Shown here: positions 45,565 to 54,566 of the stretch, in pieces
Layout of the letters: every line of letters starts with the position of its first letter
Position numbering within the stretch: the first letter of the stretch is position 1
NCBI RefSeq assembly: GCF_900129795.1
Contig: NZ_FQWW01000005.1
Coordinates: forward strand, 186,001 to 250,000
Direction: 5' to 3'
DNA: 64,000 nucleotides
Origin: Flavobacterium sp. CF108
GTDB lineage: Bacteria; Bacteroidota; Bacteroidia; Flavobacteriales; Flavobacteriaceae
Position numbers and translations under genes: made by a program
Notes under the pieces: generated by a model
Told to the model about the DNA's origin: nothing
Seen by the model: the letters and a program-made list of their open reading frames with translations, nothing else
Database searches by the model: none

Positions 45565-48500
45565 CTATTTCACCGTTGCTACATTTCCAGTTCTGGTAAG
45601 TACTCCCCAACTTTGGCTTTCGCCTTTTATAGCTCTTCTTAATACTCTAAATAAAATTACATACATTAATTGTCTGTACACAAATCGCTGCGGAATTAAC
45701 CATATTAATTTAGTCAGTTTTTCTTTTTCAAAAATAAAAGCAATCACGCTAACCAGCATATCTACCAGCATAAAAGCGATATAATAAACCAATATTTTAT
45801 GAAGACTATCCGGATCATTGAAATTCCAGATTAAACTTAAAATAAGAATTAAATCTGCCAAAGGCGCAAAGATTGGCAAAACGATTTGAAAGAGAAGGAT
45901 GTTTGGTAATGCGACCATTCCTAATCCTTTATATCTTGGATTAAAGCACGCATCCCTGTTTTTAAAAAAAGCCTGCATAATCCCATAACTCCAACGAAAA
46001 CGCTGTTTCATAAACTCTTTCAAACTTTCCGGAGCTTCTGTTATTGCAACGGCTTCGATACAATTTATAATGCGGTAATCGTTTCTTAAAATACGAATTG
46101 TTAAATCGCAGTCTTCTGCAAGTGTATCGGTTGTAAAACCTCCTGCTTTTTCAATTGCTTCTTTCTTAAAGGCACCAATTGCTCCGGGAACAACCGTAAT
46201 TCCGTTTATTAAATCAAAAGCCCTGCGATCAAAATTCTGTGCGGTTGTATATTCAATACTCTGCCATTTAGTAAGCATTGTATTTTCGTTACCCACTTTT
46301 ACATTTCCGGCAATAGCACCAATTTCCTCATTATTTTTTAACTGAATGGTAAAACCTTTCATCAATTGTGAAATGGCATCGGTTTTTAGCTGCGTATCTG
46401 CATCTATGCAAACCACATACTCATTTTGGGTTAACTTAATTCCGTAATTTAAGGCAGATGCCTTCCCTCCGTTTGGTTTGGTATTGACTTTTACTTTTGG
46501 ATTATTGCCAAAGGCTTCATTAATCATGGCAAAAGTTTTGTCTTTCGATCCATCATCTACAAAAACAATATCAAAATCCGGATAATCCTGACCCAATAAA
46601 TTTTCGATAGTTTTAACCGCATTTATTTCTTCGTTATAAGCCGGAACAATAATACTCACTTTTGGAAGAACTCCATTTGAAGGTTTATAAACCGGCGGGT
46701 ATTTATGATCTTTCCATTTTTTAATAAAAGCCATAATTGCCATTAATGCAATGCGGAAAAAACCCAGAAAAATAGCCACCCAAAATGTCGCCGTAATAAA
46801 ATGTCCAAACCAATATCCGAAATCAAAAATAAAATTATCGACTGAAATAAAAGGACCTTTTGCTTCTGGCATAATTTCGTCTTTGGTTTTACCAAGCAAA
46901 TGAGCAACAGTTGTAAACTGAATGTGTCTGTCTTTAAAATATTTAATAATTCTCGGCAGCGCTATAACGGTAGCTTCTCTGTTTCCGCCTGCATCGTGAA
47001 GCAAAATAATTCCTTTATCGGGATTTGCTTCATATTGTTTTATGGTTCTAATGTAAACCGAATCGGCACTTACGCCTTTTTCCCAATCATTTGGGTCGAT
47101 ACTTTCTCCAACGGTATAATAATTTTGTGCTTTGCTTAAGGCAATTGGTTTTAGTTCAGCTTCTGTTGTGGGCTCAGCATCTGCATTATAAGGCGCTCTA
47201 AAAAGTACTGTACTTTTTCCGGTAACAGCTTCGATTAATAATCGAGTCGTTTCCATTTCTTTGGCAGCTCGTTCCGGACTTACCAAAGCAATATTTGGGT
47301 GTGTAAAAGTATGATTGCCTATTTCGTGGCCTTCTTTATAAATTCTTTGCAGCAGCGGGATATTATTTTCTCCCTGAATACCAATTACAAAAAATACTGC
47401 GGGTACTTTTTCTCTTTTTAAAATATCTAAAATCTGAGGCGTATAAGTAGGATCCGGTCCGTCATCAAAAGTTAAAATGACTTGTTTGTTTACATTTCCA
47501 AATTTGCTGATTACATATTTGGTAGGTAATTCTACATATTTCTGTTCCGTAATAATGTCTTCGTCATTATTGATTTCTAATTCTATTTTCCCCGCTGCAG
47601 GAGCTGCAATAACATTTAATATTTCGCCATCTCCAATATAAGCGGGACTTTCGATTCGGGTATCGACACGTTTCATTATATTAAAATCGAAAGGCTTTTT
47701 ATTGATGCTTTCGTCTGTTAAGCTTCGCTGATAAAAACTCCACAAACGCTGATCTTCGCTTCCTAAGCGCCACAAAGCAGTTCCTCCCAAACCATATTCG
47801 TCACTAAACCTTATGGTATTAAAATTAGTGGCAGCATCTTCAAAATTGACAACATGTTTTTTACCATTACTATCTTTATAACTATAAGAATTACTGTAAC
47901 TGTTATTATCAAACTTTATCACAGCATTATGCTGCTTTGCAATGGCAATTGCCTGATCGTAAGTTATGGTTTCGCCTTCTTGTTTTTCCTGCCAGTCGTA
48001 ACCATAACCGGCAAAGCAAAGAATAATTTTTTCTGATGGAATTTCCTGTGCCGTTTTGTCTACGATACGTTCTATCCATTTCTGACTGCTGACGTCTCCC
48101 GGAACACTGCCGGCATAATGTTCATCATAAGCCATCAAAAACATATAATCATTGTATTTTGCCAATGCTTTTACATTAAAATCATCGTCTGATGCCATAA
48201 TATCCTGCGAAACAAGATAACCCAGCGGATGCAGTTTTTCGTATAAGGCTTTTTGAAAAGCAATTATAGGTTCATCGCTGTTTTCTTTAAACTCTTCAAA
48301 ATCGATATTAATTCCTTGTAAATCATATTTTTTTAATGCTTTTACAATATCATTAATTAGCCTTTCTCTTTTATTTTTATCATGAAGAATGCGGTGAATA
48401 AGATCACCGTCAAATTCGCCTTCACCTAAAGATTCGTTAATGTTGTTGATTAACGGAAGGATTTTTACTTTCCCTTTTTTCATTACTTTCAATGCTGCCG

Positions 48501-48960
48501 TATCAATTTCTGTTCGCAGCAAATCGGTTTTGGGATCAATAAAAAACCATTCAGGAATCACCATATTGAGTTTGTCAATATTTTTTTGGAGTGAAAATAA
48601 ACTCTGCGGATCCCAGTCGACATAAAAAGCAGCCCGAACTTCTTCAGTTGTTTTTGGTGCAATTGGCTGTTTTCGTAATTTTTCTATTTTCTTTTTTTCT
48701 CTTAAAAAATAATCAAAGCCTTTAAACTTTTTGAGTTCTTTATCACTTAAATCTTTTGGTGTAATGGGGTTTTCAAGGCTATGTCCGGCTCGACTGCTGT
48801 TGGCCAAAAGCGGCAAAGGCGGTTTCAATCCTCTTTTTAAAGTGATAAAGAAAATGGGAACCATTAAAATAAGAAGAAACAAAATAAGCCTGCTTGACCA
48901 TTGAAATGTTTTCCAGCGTTTTTGGGTAACCGTCTGAAATATTTGTTTTTTATCATCCAT
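45565..48960 (-). CDS. GH18-like/polysaccharide deacetylase/GT2 fusion protein
   Basis: 1131 residues. One membrane helix at about 22-42. A GH18-like barrel at about 105-415 has GINIDFEE (Glu222 at the catalytic position; the first Asp of the usual DxxDxDxE is Asn218). A CE4 deacetylase follows at about 490-700: TFDDGPD (metal-binding Asp499/Asp500), HTFTH (550-554) and RAPYN. After one or two helices comes a processive GT2 at about 762-1000 with VSIIVPAYNEE, CIDADTQ and QRFRW, then C-terminal helices. Related gene sets (PgaB, PgaC) make and modify poly-N-acetylglucosamine; here one chain carries synthesis, deacetylation and a hydrolase-like part. It probably makes an exopolysaccharide. Single gene. 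Confidence 0.92.
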   Translation of the reverse strand: MDDKKQIFQTVTQKRWKTFQWSSRLILFLLILMVPIFFITLKRGLKPPLPLLANSSRAGHSLENPITPKDLSDKELKKFKGFDYFLREKKKIEKLRKQPIAPKTTEEVRAAFYVDWDPQSLFSLQKNIDKLNMVIPEWFFIDPKTDLLRTEIDTAALKVMKKGKVKILPLINNINESLGEGEFDGDLIHRILHDKNKRERLINDIVKALKKYDLQGINIDFEEFKENSDEPIIAFQKALYEKLHPLGYLVSQDIMASDDDFNVKALAKYNDYMFLMAYDEHYAGSVPGDVSSQKWIERIVDKTAQEIPSEKIILCFAGYGYDWQEKQEGETITYDQAIAIAKQHNAVIKFDNNSYSNSYSYKDSNGKKHVVNFEDAATNFNTIRFSDEYGLGGTALWRLGSEDQRLWSFYQRSLTDESINKKPFDFNIMKRVDTRIESPAYIGDGEILNVIAAPAAGKIELEINNDEDIITEQKYVELPTKYVISKFGNVNKQVILTFDDGPDPTYTPQILDILKREKVPAVFFVIGIQGENNIPLLQRIYKEGHEIGNHTFTHPNIALVSPERAAKEMETTRLLIEAVTGKSTVLFRAPYNADAEPTTEAELKPIALSKAQNYYTVGESIDPNDWEKGVSADSVYIRTIKQYEANPDKGIILLHDAGGNREATVIALPRIIKYFKDRHIQFTTVAHLLGKTKDEIMPEAKGPFISVDNFIFDFGYWFGHFITATFWVAIFLGFFRIALMAIMAFIKKWKDHKYPPVYKPSNGVLPKVSIIVPAYNEEINAVKTIENLLGQDYPDFDIVFVDDGSKDKTFAMINEAFGNNPKVKVNTKPNGGKASALNYGIKLTQNEYVVCIDADTQLKTDAISQLMKGFTIQLKNNEEIGAIAGNVKVGNENTMLTKWQSIEYTTAQNFDRRAFDLINGITVVPGAIGAFKKEAIEKAGGFTTDTLAEDCDLTIRILRNDYRIINCIEAVAITEAPESLKEFMKQRFRWSYGIMQAFFKNRDACFNPRYKGLGMVALPNILLFQIVLPIFAPLADLILILSLIWNFNDPDSLHKILVYYIAFMLVDMLVSVIAFIFEKEKLTKLIWLIPQRFVYRQLMYVILFRVLRRAIKGESQSWGVLTRTGNVATVK

Positions 48961-49243
48961 ATACTTTACTTTTTTAGATAAATACTATTAAAAAGATAAA
49001 TCAAAAAATTAATTGTAAATCCTGAAGATTTAAACAACTTGATAAAATTCCGCTTTTCTATTATGAAATATTTATCTTACAAATGTAATTTAATTTAGAT
49101 ACAAAACTAGTATTGATAAATGAAGATAAAATTAGCAGACTGAATTTTTATAGAGCAGAAATTATAAAATAAAATTATAAAAGAAAAAGTTCAAAAAAAC
49201 AACAAAACACAACAAAGCTTACTGACAAACAAATAAATACAAA
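48961..49243. promoter_or_regulatory. Leader and promoter of the fusion gene
   Basis: A/T-rich sequence with no ORF. On the minus strand TACATTTG (49087-49080) fits TAnnTTTG and would give a leader of about 115 bases to the ATG at 48960. No well-spaced -33 TTG is seen. Together with the terminator and repeat at 49244-49386 this covers the 429-bp gap. Confidence 0.45.
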
Positions 49244-49269
49244 AAAGACCTCAATTGCTTGAGGTCTTT
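49244..49269. terminator. Intrinsic terminator
   Basis: AAAGACCTCAA, TTGC-type loop, TTGAGGTCTTT with flanking A and T runs. It probably ends the thioesterase gene on the minus strand together with the repeat beside it. Confidence 0.8.
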
Positions 49270-49282
49270 CTTTATGTTTGTT

Positions 49283-49386
49283 TTCGCCACGAATTTCCCG
49301 AATTTCCACGAATTATTTATCTACATTGAATGCAGTATAGACTTAAAACTTTAAAATTCGTGGAAATTCGGGAAATTCGTGGTAAA
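49283..49386. repeat. CCACGAATT-family hairpin repeat, copy 2
   Basis: Perfect 28-base arms at 49287-49314 and 49355-49382 (left arm starts CCACGAATTTCCCGAATT) around a 40-base loop. Same family as 45403-45496 but with different internal words. It abuts the stop codon of the thioesterase gene. Confidence 0.88.
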
Positions 49387-49389
49387 AAA

Positions 49390-49842
49390 TTATTTCAATC
49401 TAACGCTCCATTCAAAATCCATTTCTGAAACCTGAACGCCTTCTTCATTAGTTCCAATAGATTTCATCCAGAAAGTCTGTCCCTCGCCTGTTGCGATGGT
49501 CTGCTGAATGGCTTCGGCAATTAAATGTCCGTCATTGCACACAAAAGTTATTCTTCCTGTCGCTTTTTTGGTGAAGTTCCCTTTATTATTAGCGACAAGC
49601 ATTGAGATTTTTTTACCGCTTTGTTCTATTTGTGAAATAACCAAGGCGCCTGTTGTTAACTCGGCAGCCATTGCCTGAACTGCGAAATACATCGAATTAA
49701 AAGGGTTTTGATTAATCCAGCGGTGTTTTACACTTACTACACATCTGTCATTATCAATTGCTTTTACACGTACGCCGCAAAAGTATGCCGACGGTAATTT
49801 GAATAATACAAATTTGTTAAGTTTAGATACAGATATTGCCAT
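49390..49842 (-). CDS. Hotdog-fold thioesterase-like protein (DUF4442 type)
   Basis: 150 residues. The hotdog helix and strand order is seen in NPFNSMYFAVQAMAAELTTGALV and GRITFVCNDGHLIAEAI. The N-terminus (NKFVLFKLPSAYFCGVRVKAI) and the WINQNPFNS motif match DUF4442 proteins, relatives of PaaI acyl-CoA thioesterases, often with an incomplete active site. Cytoplasmic. Substrate unknown. Confidence 0.82.
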   Translation of the reverse strand: MAISVSKLNKFVLFKLPSAYFCGVRVKAIDNDRCVVSVKHRWINQNPFNSMYFAVQAMAAELTTGALVISQIEQSGKKISMLVANNKGNFTKKATGRITFVCNDGHLIAEAIQQTIATGEGQTFWMKSIGTNEEGVQVSEMDFEWSVRLK

Positions 49843-50036
49843 TTGATATATTTTTTATGTAAAAATACAAAAAAACTATGCATGCACAATAAATTGATAT
49901 TACTTTATAAAACTGCCAGTAAAATCAATGCTTTACAATGATTTTCAATTATTTATACTTCTAAAATTCATTTTAACTTTGTTAAAATTTTGTTAATAAT
50001 TAGTACTATGCAAAACAAGATACTGTCTTTTAGATA

Positions 50037-50044
50037 TATATTTG
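50037..50044 (+). promoter_or_regulatory. -7 element of the DUF4870 gene
   Basis: TATATTTG followed by CA, 50 bases before the ATG at 50094. Confidence 0.5.
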
Positions 50045-50093
50045 CATAAGAAATTACTATATGCTTTTAATCATTCAATCAAAACCACTCATC

Positions 50094-50552
50094 ATGGAAA
50101 AATCATCAGAAAAGAATACTTCGGCATTCGCACATTTAAGTACATTAAGTCAATACATTATTCCGTTTGGAAATTATATTTTTCCAATCATCATTTGGTC
50201 AAGTTATAAAGACAAATCGGAGTTTGTAGATCATCACGGAAAACAAGCTTTGAACTTTCAGTTAAGTTTATTGCTTTACACGTTAATCTTAGCTTTAATT
50301 GCAATCCCGGTTTTTGTTACGGTTTTTTTACAAAACCTTCCAATCGAAGCTGTTTTTAATGACAATGAAGATTTCTACATCAGAAATTTCAATTTTGAAG
50401 GAAACATTGGCCTTTTAAGTATTGGAGCTACGGCAGTGGTACTTTTTGGACTTTTAAAATTTGTTGAATTCTTTTTAGTGATTTATGCTTCGATAAAAGC
50501 TTCAAACGGAGAATTATATAAATATCCGCTAACGATTCCTTTTATAAAGTAA
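50094..50552 (+). CDS. DUF4870-family membrane protein
   Basis: 152 residues from the ATG at 50094; an earlier ATG at 50061 would start very near the promoter and adds residues unlike the family. Three or four membrane helices. Family landmarks: AFAHLSTLSQYIIPFGNYIFPIIIW, then VDHHGKQALNFQLSLLLY, and a last helix GLLKFVEFFLVIYASIKASNGE. Function unknown; it is often found near PspC and PadR genes, as here. Confidence 0.88.
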   Translation: MEKSSEKNTSAFAHLSTLSQYIIPFGNYIFPIIIWSSYKDKSEFVDHHGKQALNFQLSLLLYTLILALIAIPVFVTVFLQNLPIEAVFNDNEDFYIRNFNFEGNIGLLSIGATAVVLFGLLKFVEFFLVIYASIKASNGELYKYPLTIPFIK

Positions 50553-50573
50553 CACTTCGACTTCGCTCAGTGT
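50552..50573. repeat. Small palindromic repeat after the DUF4870 gene
   Basis: ACACT-TCGACTTCGCTC-AGTGT starts on the last base of the stop codon. The CTTCGACTTCGCTCAGTG word is a dispersed intergenic repeat type. The following 100 bp hold AATCAATC-rich sequence only. Confidence 0.55.
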
Positions 50574-50675
50574 GACAAAAAGATTAAAGGTTATAGCACA
50601 AAAACAATCAATCATCAATCAATTATCATCAATCAAAAAACGAATTGTTCAATCTAAAAAAAACAAAATGAAATT

Positions 50676-51008
50676 ATGAACATTGAAAACACAAAAGCAC
50701 AGATGCGCAAAGGTGTTCTTGAGTTTTGCATCTTATCTGTTCTAAAAGAAAAAGACGCATATACATCTGAAATATTAGACACTTTAAAAAACGCTAAATT
50801 ACTAGTTGTTGAGGGAACAGTTTATCCGCTTTTAACTAGATTGAAAAACGACGGTTTACTAAATTATCGATGGGAAGAATCGACATCTGGACCACCAAGA
50901 AAATATTATGGATTAACCGAAATAGGGCAAACATTTTTAAACGAACTTAGCGGTACCTGGACAGAATTATCTGACGCCGTAAAACTAATCACCAATCAAA
51001 ATCAATAA
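50676..51008 (+). CDS. PadR-family transcriptional regulator
   Basis: 110 residues. Winged helix: AQMRKGVLEFCILSVLKEKDAYTSEILDTLK, then VVEGTVYPLLTRLKNDGLLNYRWEESTSGPPRKYYGLTEIG (read in pieces), the PadR signature. It lacks the long C-terminal coil of larger members. It is 3 bp before the PspC gene and probably represses its own operon. Confidence 0.95.
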   Translation: MNIENTKAQMRKGVLEFCILSVLKEKDAYTSEILDTLKNAKLLVVEGTVYPLLTRLKNDGLLNYRWEESTSGPPRKYYGLTEIGQTFLNELSGTWTELSDAVKLITNQNQ

Positions 51009-51011
51009 GTC

Positions 51012-52745
51012 ATGAACAAAACAGTAAATATTAACTTAGGCGGTATGTTTTTTCACATCGATGAAGATGCATATTTAAAATTGACACGCTATTTTGACGC
51101 TATAAAACGATCACTTAACAACTCGTCTGGACAGGATGAAATTATTAAAGATATCGAAATGCGTGTTTCTGAATTATTAACAGAAAAACAAAAAAGCGAG
51201 AAACATGTTGTTGGACTGAAAGACGTTGACGAAGTGATTGCGGTGATGGGACAACCTGAAGACTATATCATTGACGAGGAAGAAAAATCAAATCAGTCTT
51301 TTAATAATTATAGAGGAAGAAGTCACAAAAAATTATACCGTGACAAAGAAAATGGTATGATTGGCGGTGTTGCAACAGGATTAGGACACTATTTTGGAAT
51401 TGATGCTGTATGGATCAAAATCGTATTCTTAATCTTTGTTTTTGCAGGTTTTGGAACTGGGATTTTAGCTTATTTCGTTCTTTGGATTGTAACGCCTGAG
51501 GCTGTTACAACTTCTGAAAAATTAGAGATGACAGGAGAACCGGTTACGATTTCGAACATCGAAAAAAAAGTTCGCGAAGAAATAGATTCATTATCTGAGA
51601 AATTTAAAAATGCAGATTATGATAAAATGGGAAACCAGGTAAAGTCGGGAGCTGAGAGAATAAGTAGTTCATTTGGAGACTTTATCATGACGGTTTTTAA
51701 AATCTTCGCTAAATTTTTAGGAGTAGTTTTAATCATGTCTGGTATTGCAGTTTTAATCATGTTAATGGTTGGGGTTTTTACCTTGGGAACGAATGCTTTT
51801 GTTGATTTCCCTTGGCAGAACTTTATTGAAGCCGGAAACTTTACAGAATATCCTATTTGGTCTTTTGGTTTATTAATGCTTTTTGCCGTTGGAATTCCGT
51901 TTTTCTTCTTAACATTATTAGGATTTAAATTGTTGTCTCCAAACTTAAAATCAATTGGTAACATTACAAAATATACTTTGTTAGCCGTATGGATTATTGC
52001 TGTTGCAATCGCAATTAGTATTGGAATTAAACAAGCTACAGAGATCTCTCGCGACAATAAAGTGGTAGAAAAGAAAATAATTGCCATTACTCCAAAAGAT
52101 ACTTTGTATGTAAAATTCAGATACAATGACTATTACGCTAAAGATTTATATCGTCACGGAGATTTTCAATTTGTACAGGATTCAGCTGGAAATGATTTAA
52201 TCTATTCAACAGATGTACGTTTACACGTTTTACGTACTGACGAAGCTTCTCCTTATATTCAGATAGAAAAAAGCGCTAGAGGAAATTCATTAACTAACGC
52301 TAAAAAAAGAGCAGAAAAAATCAATTTTAAATACCAGATTAGTGGAAATCGTTTAATTTTGGATAATTATTTTCTGACAGATGTTAAAAACAAATTCAGA
52401 GGTCAGGAAGTTGATGTGTTCTTATATTTACCAGAAGGTCAATTATTTAAACCAGATGCATCAATACAAGAATATGATGATACTGACGATAATTTCTTTG
52501 ACTTGCACTTTAGCGGAAATTACAACTATAAAGTAGAAGGTTCAAAAATTAAATGTTTGAACTGTCCAGCAGAAGAAATGGGCGATGAAGATCATGACGG
52601 AGATTATAATGAAGAAAATCATATTGAAAAAGATACCATAAACGAAGTTTCTATTAAAGTAAATGGAAAAGAAATTTTAAACGGTAAAAAAACTAACGGA
52701 AAGCTAACCACTGATAAAAACGGAGTTATAATTAAAATTAACTAA
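51012..52745 (+). CDS. PspC-domain envelope stress protein
   Basis: 577 residues. An N-terminal cytoplasmic domain (about 1-100) has LGGMFFHIDEDAYLKLTRYFDAI and EMRVSELLTE. A PspC domain follows at about 108-170: LYRDKENGMIGGVATGLGHYFGID and an amphipathic/transmembrane segment. Three or four more membrane helices lie at about 225-345, and the periplasmic tail (about 360-577) is acidic at the end (EEMGDEDHDGDYNEENH). Likely senses membrane stress with the PadR regulator upstream and the GIN-domain proteins downstream. Confidence 0.92.
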   Translation: MNKTVNINLGGMFFHIDEDAYLKLTRYFDAIKRSLNNSSGQDEIIKDIEMRVSELLTEKQKSEKHVVGLKDVDEVIAVMGQPEDYIIDEEEKSNQSFNNYRGRSHKKLYRDKENGMIGGVATGLGHYFGIDAVWIKIVFLIFVFAGFGTGILAYFVLWIVTPEAVTTSEKLEMTGEPVTISNIEKKVREEIDSLSEKFKNADYDKMGNQVKSGAERISSSFGDFIMTVFKIFAKFLGVVLIMSGIAVLIMLMVGVFTLGTNAFVDFPWQNFIEAGNFTEYPIWSFGLLMLFAVGIPFFFLTLLGFKLLSPNLKSIGNITKYTLLAVWIIAVAIAISIGIKQATEISRDNKVVEKKIIAITPKDTLYVKFRYNDYYAKDLYRHGDFQFVQDSAGNDLIYSTDVRLHVLRTDEASPYIQIEKSARGNSLTNAKKRAEKINFKYQISGNRLILDNYFLTDVKNKFRGQEVDVFLYLPEGQLFKPDASIQEYDDTDDNFFDLHFSGNYNYKVEGSKIKCLNCPAEEMGDEDHDGDYNEENHIEKDTINEVSIKVNGKEILNGKKTNGKLTTDKNGVIIKIN

Positions 52746-52748
52746 GCC

Positions 52749-53495
52749 ATGATAAAAATAATCATTCATATTACGAAATTTGTTATTGCCACAATTACTG
52801 CACTATTGTTTGCTTCATGTAATAACCTTAACCTGAATACAATTGAAGGGAGCGGCAATGTAACGACTGAAAAAAGAATTGTTCAGGGAGATTTTAAAAA
52901 CATCGAAGTAAGCAATGCAATAGATTTAGTTATTCAGCAATCTGATTCGGTAGACATTACAGTTGAAGCTGATGATAATCTGCAGAAAGAAATCATTACA
53001 AAAGTTGAAAACGGGACTTTGATCATTGAATGCAAATTCAGTTCTTTCCGTAATGTAACTCAGAAAAAAGTAACCGTAAAAATGCCTCATGTTGGTAAAA
53101 TCGAGGCATCGAGCGCTGCGAGTGTGTTAAGTAAAAATACACTTCAAGGAGAAAACATAGAGTTAGAAACTTCAAGTGCAGCGTCTATGCATGTAGATGT
53201 AGAGTCTGATAATATTTCTTGTAATTCAAGCAGCGGAAGCTCAATCGACATTAAAGGAAAAGCATTAAAAGTGCAGACTTCAGCTTCTAGCGGATCTTCA
53301 ATCGAAGCCGGAAAATTATTAGCAAATGATGTTGATGCAGAAGTTTCAAGCGGGTCAGTGACAAGCGTTCATCCTATTTTAAGTCTGAAAGCACAAGCGA
53401 GCAGCGGTGGAAATATTAACTATAATAATGTTCCAAAAACGATCAATAAAGAGACAAGTTCCGGAGGAACCGTTAGTCAAAGTGAAAATCTCTAA
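52749..53495 (+). CDS. Head-GIN-domain (DUF2807) lipoprotein
   Basis: 248 residues. Lipobox FASC (Cys24). The GIN domain is a right-handed beta-helix with repeated turns: GDFKNIEVSNAIDLVIQQSD, DDNLQKEII, then coils with Ser-rich corners (ASSAASVLSKN, SSGSSIDIKG, SSGSVTSVH). It is 3 bp after the PspC gene, so PadR, PspC and this protein are one operon. Probably an envelope-located partner of the stress system. Confidence 0.9.
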   Translation: MIKIIIHITKFVIATITALLFASCNNLNLNTIEGSGNVTTEKRIVQGDFKNIEVSNAIDLVIQQSDSVDITVEADDNLQKEIITKVENGTLIIECKFSSFRNVTQKKVTVKMPHVGKIEASSAASVLSKNTLQGENIELETSSAASMHVDVESDNISCNSSSGSSIDIKGKALKVQTSASSGSSIEAGKLLANDVDAEVSSGSVTSVHPILSLKAQASSGGNINYNNVPKTINKETSSGGTVSQSENL

Positions 53496-53512
53496 ACTGT
53501 TAAATATAAAAA

Positions 53513-53550
53513 AAATCATTCATCTAAAGTGGATGATTTTTTTATATTTG
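53513..53550 (+). promoter_or_regulatory. Terminator and promoter between the two GIN genes
   Basis: A hairpin with AAATCATTCA (53513-53522) and TGGATGATTT (53530-53539) plus a T-run ends the PadR operon. Directly in the T-run begins TATATTTG (53543-53550), a -7 element for the next gene. Confidence 0.65.
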
Positions 53551-53571
53551 CCAAAATCAAATCTAGAATAA

Positions 53572-54405
53572 ATGAAAAAAAATACAGCCCTATTCCTATT
53601 GCTTTTGGTTACAACATTAACTTTTGCTCAAAAAAGAGAAAAAGTAAAAGGTTCTAAAATTGTAACTACCTCTATTAAGGACGTAGGAAGTTTTGATGCT
53701 CTTGAAGCCGATGATAATATTGAAGTTTATCTTGAAAAAGGTGAGAAAAACGAAATCAAAATTGAAGCAGATGATAATCTTCATGAAATCATTGGAATGG
53801 ATTTAAGAGATAAAACGCTTCGTTTATATACATCAAAAGAAAGTACAATTTTCAAAAAGCTTTCTGTAAAAGTCACTTATACGAGTTCACTAACGAAAGT
53901 AATTGCAAAAAATGAAGCAAAAATTTATGCCATTCAGGAAGTTCAATTAGATGACATCACTTTTAGTAGTTTTGATTATTCCAGATTATATCTGAATGTC
54001 AATTCAAAAAAATTCAATTTAATTGCTGATGACAAATCAAAAACAGAGTTAAACTTAAAAGCTGACGACGGAAGTTTACAATTGAGCAAAAGTGCTTCTA
54101 TTAAAACTTTGGTTTCTGCTATTAAATTTAAATGTGACTTGTACCAAAAAGCAAATGCTGCTATTGAAGGAATTGCCGAAAAAGCAACAATACGTTTAGA
54201 TAATAATTCGGTTTTCAACGGAACAAAATTTACTTTGAAAGATGCTAATGTAACTGCCGAAAGTAGTTCTGTTGGAAGTATCCTAGCCGAAACTACTGTT
54301 TCTATTGCCGTTGGAGATAAAGCGGAATTATCTTTATTTGGAAATCCAAAAATCGAATTAACCCGTTTCTCTGAAGAAGCTAAGCTGATTAAGAAGATTA
54401 AGTAA
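53572..54405 (+). CDS. GIN-domain (DUF2807) exported protein
   Basis: 277 residues. Signal peptide ends TFAQ, no lipobox. Same beta-helix type as the previous gene, e.g. VGSFDALEADDNIEVYLEKGEKNEIKIEADDNLHEII, and DRTLRLYTS-like coils. It has its own promoter. Together they look like a duplicated pair with different anchoring, one lipidated and one soluble. Confidence 0.88.
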   Translation: MKKNTALFLLLLVTTLTFAQKREKVKGSKIVTTSIKDVGSFDALEADDNIEVYLEKGEKNEIKIEADDNLHEIIGMDLRDKTLRLYTSKESTIFKKLSVKVTYTSSLTKVIAKNEAKIYAIQEVQLDDITFSSFDYSRLYLNVNSKKFNLIADDKSKTELNLKADDGSLQLSKSASIKTLVSAIKFKCDLYQKANAAIEGIAEKATIRLDNNSVFNGTKFTLKDANVTAESSSVGSILAETTVSIAVGDKAELSLFGNPKIELTRFSEEAKLIKKIK

Positions 54406-54408
54406 TTT

Positions 54409-54558
54409 GTTTCAAGTTTTTCTTGTTTCAGGTTTCAAGTTGAAATTAGGAACCTTAATTATAAAAAAATCCCAGTCTAAAATTTAGACTGGGATTTTTT
54501 TATTGCTGTTTTATAGACTCCAGAAAACTTGAAACAAAGAAAACCTGAAACCTGAAAC
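54409..54558. repeat. Inverted GTTTCAAGTT/AACTTGAAAC repeat arms around a terminator
   Basis: Arms at 54409-54441 and 54525-54558 are imperfect reverse complements made of GTTTCAGGTTTCAAGTT words. They flank the terminator at 54463-54501. Confidence 0.7.
54463..54501. terminator. Bidirectional intrinsic terminator
   Basis: ATCCCAGTCTAAA and TTTAGACTGGGAT with A and T runs outside, between the GIN gene and the convergent trxB. Confidence 0.92.
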
Positions 54559-54566
54559 TAAAAAAC

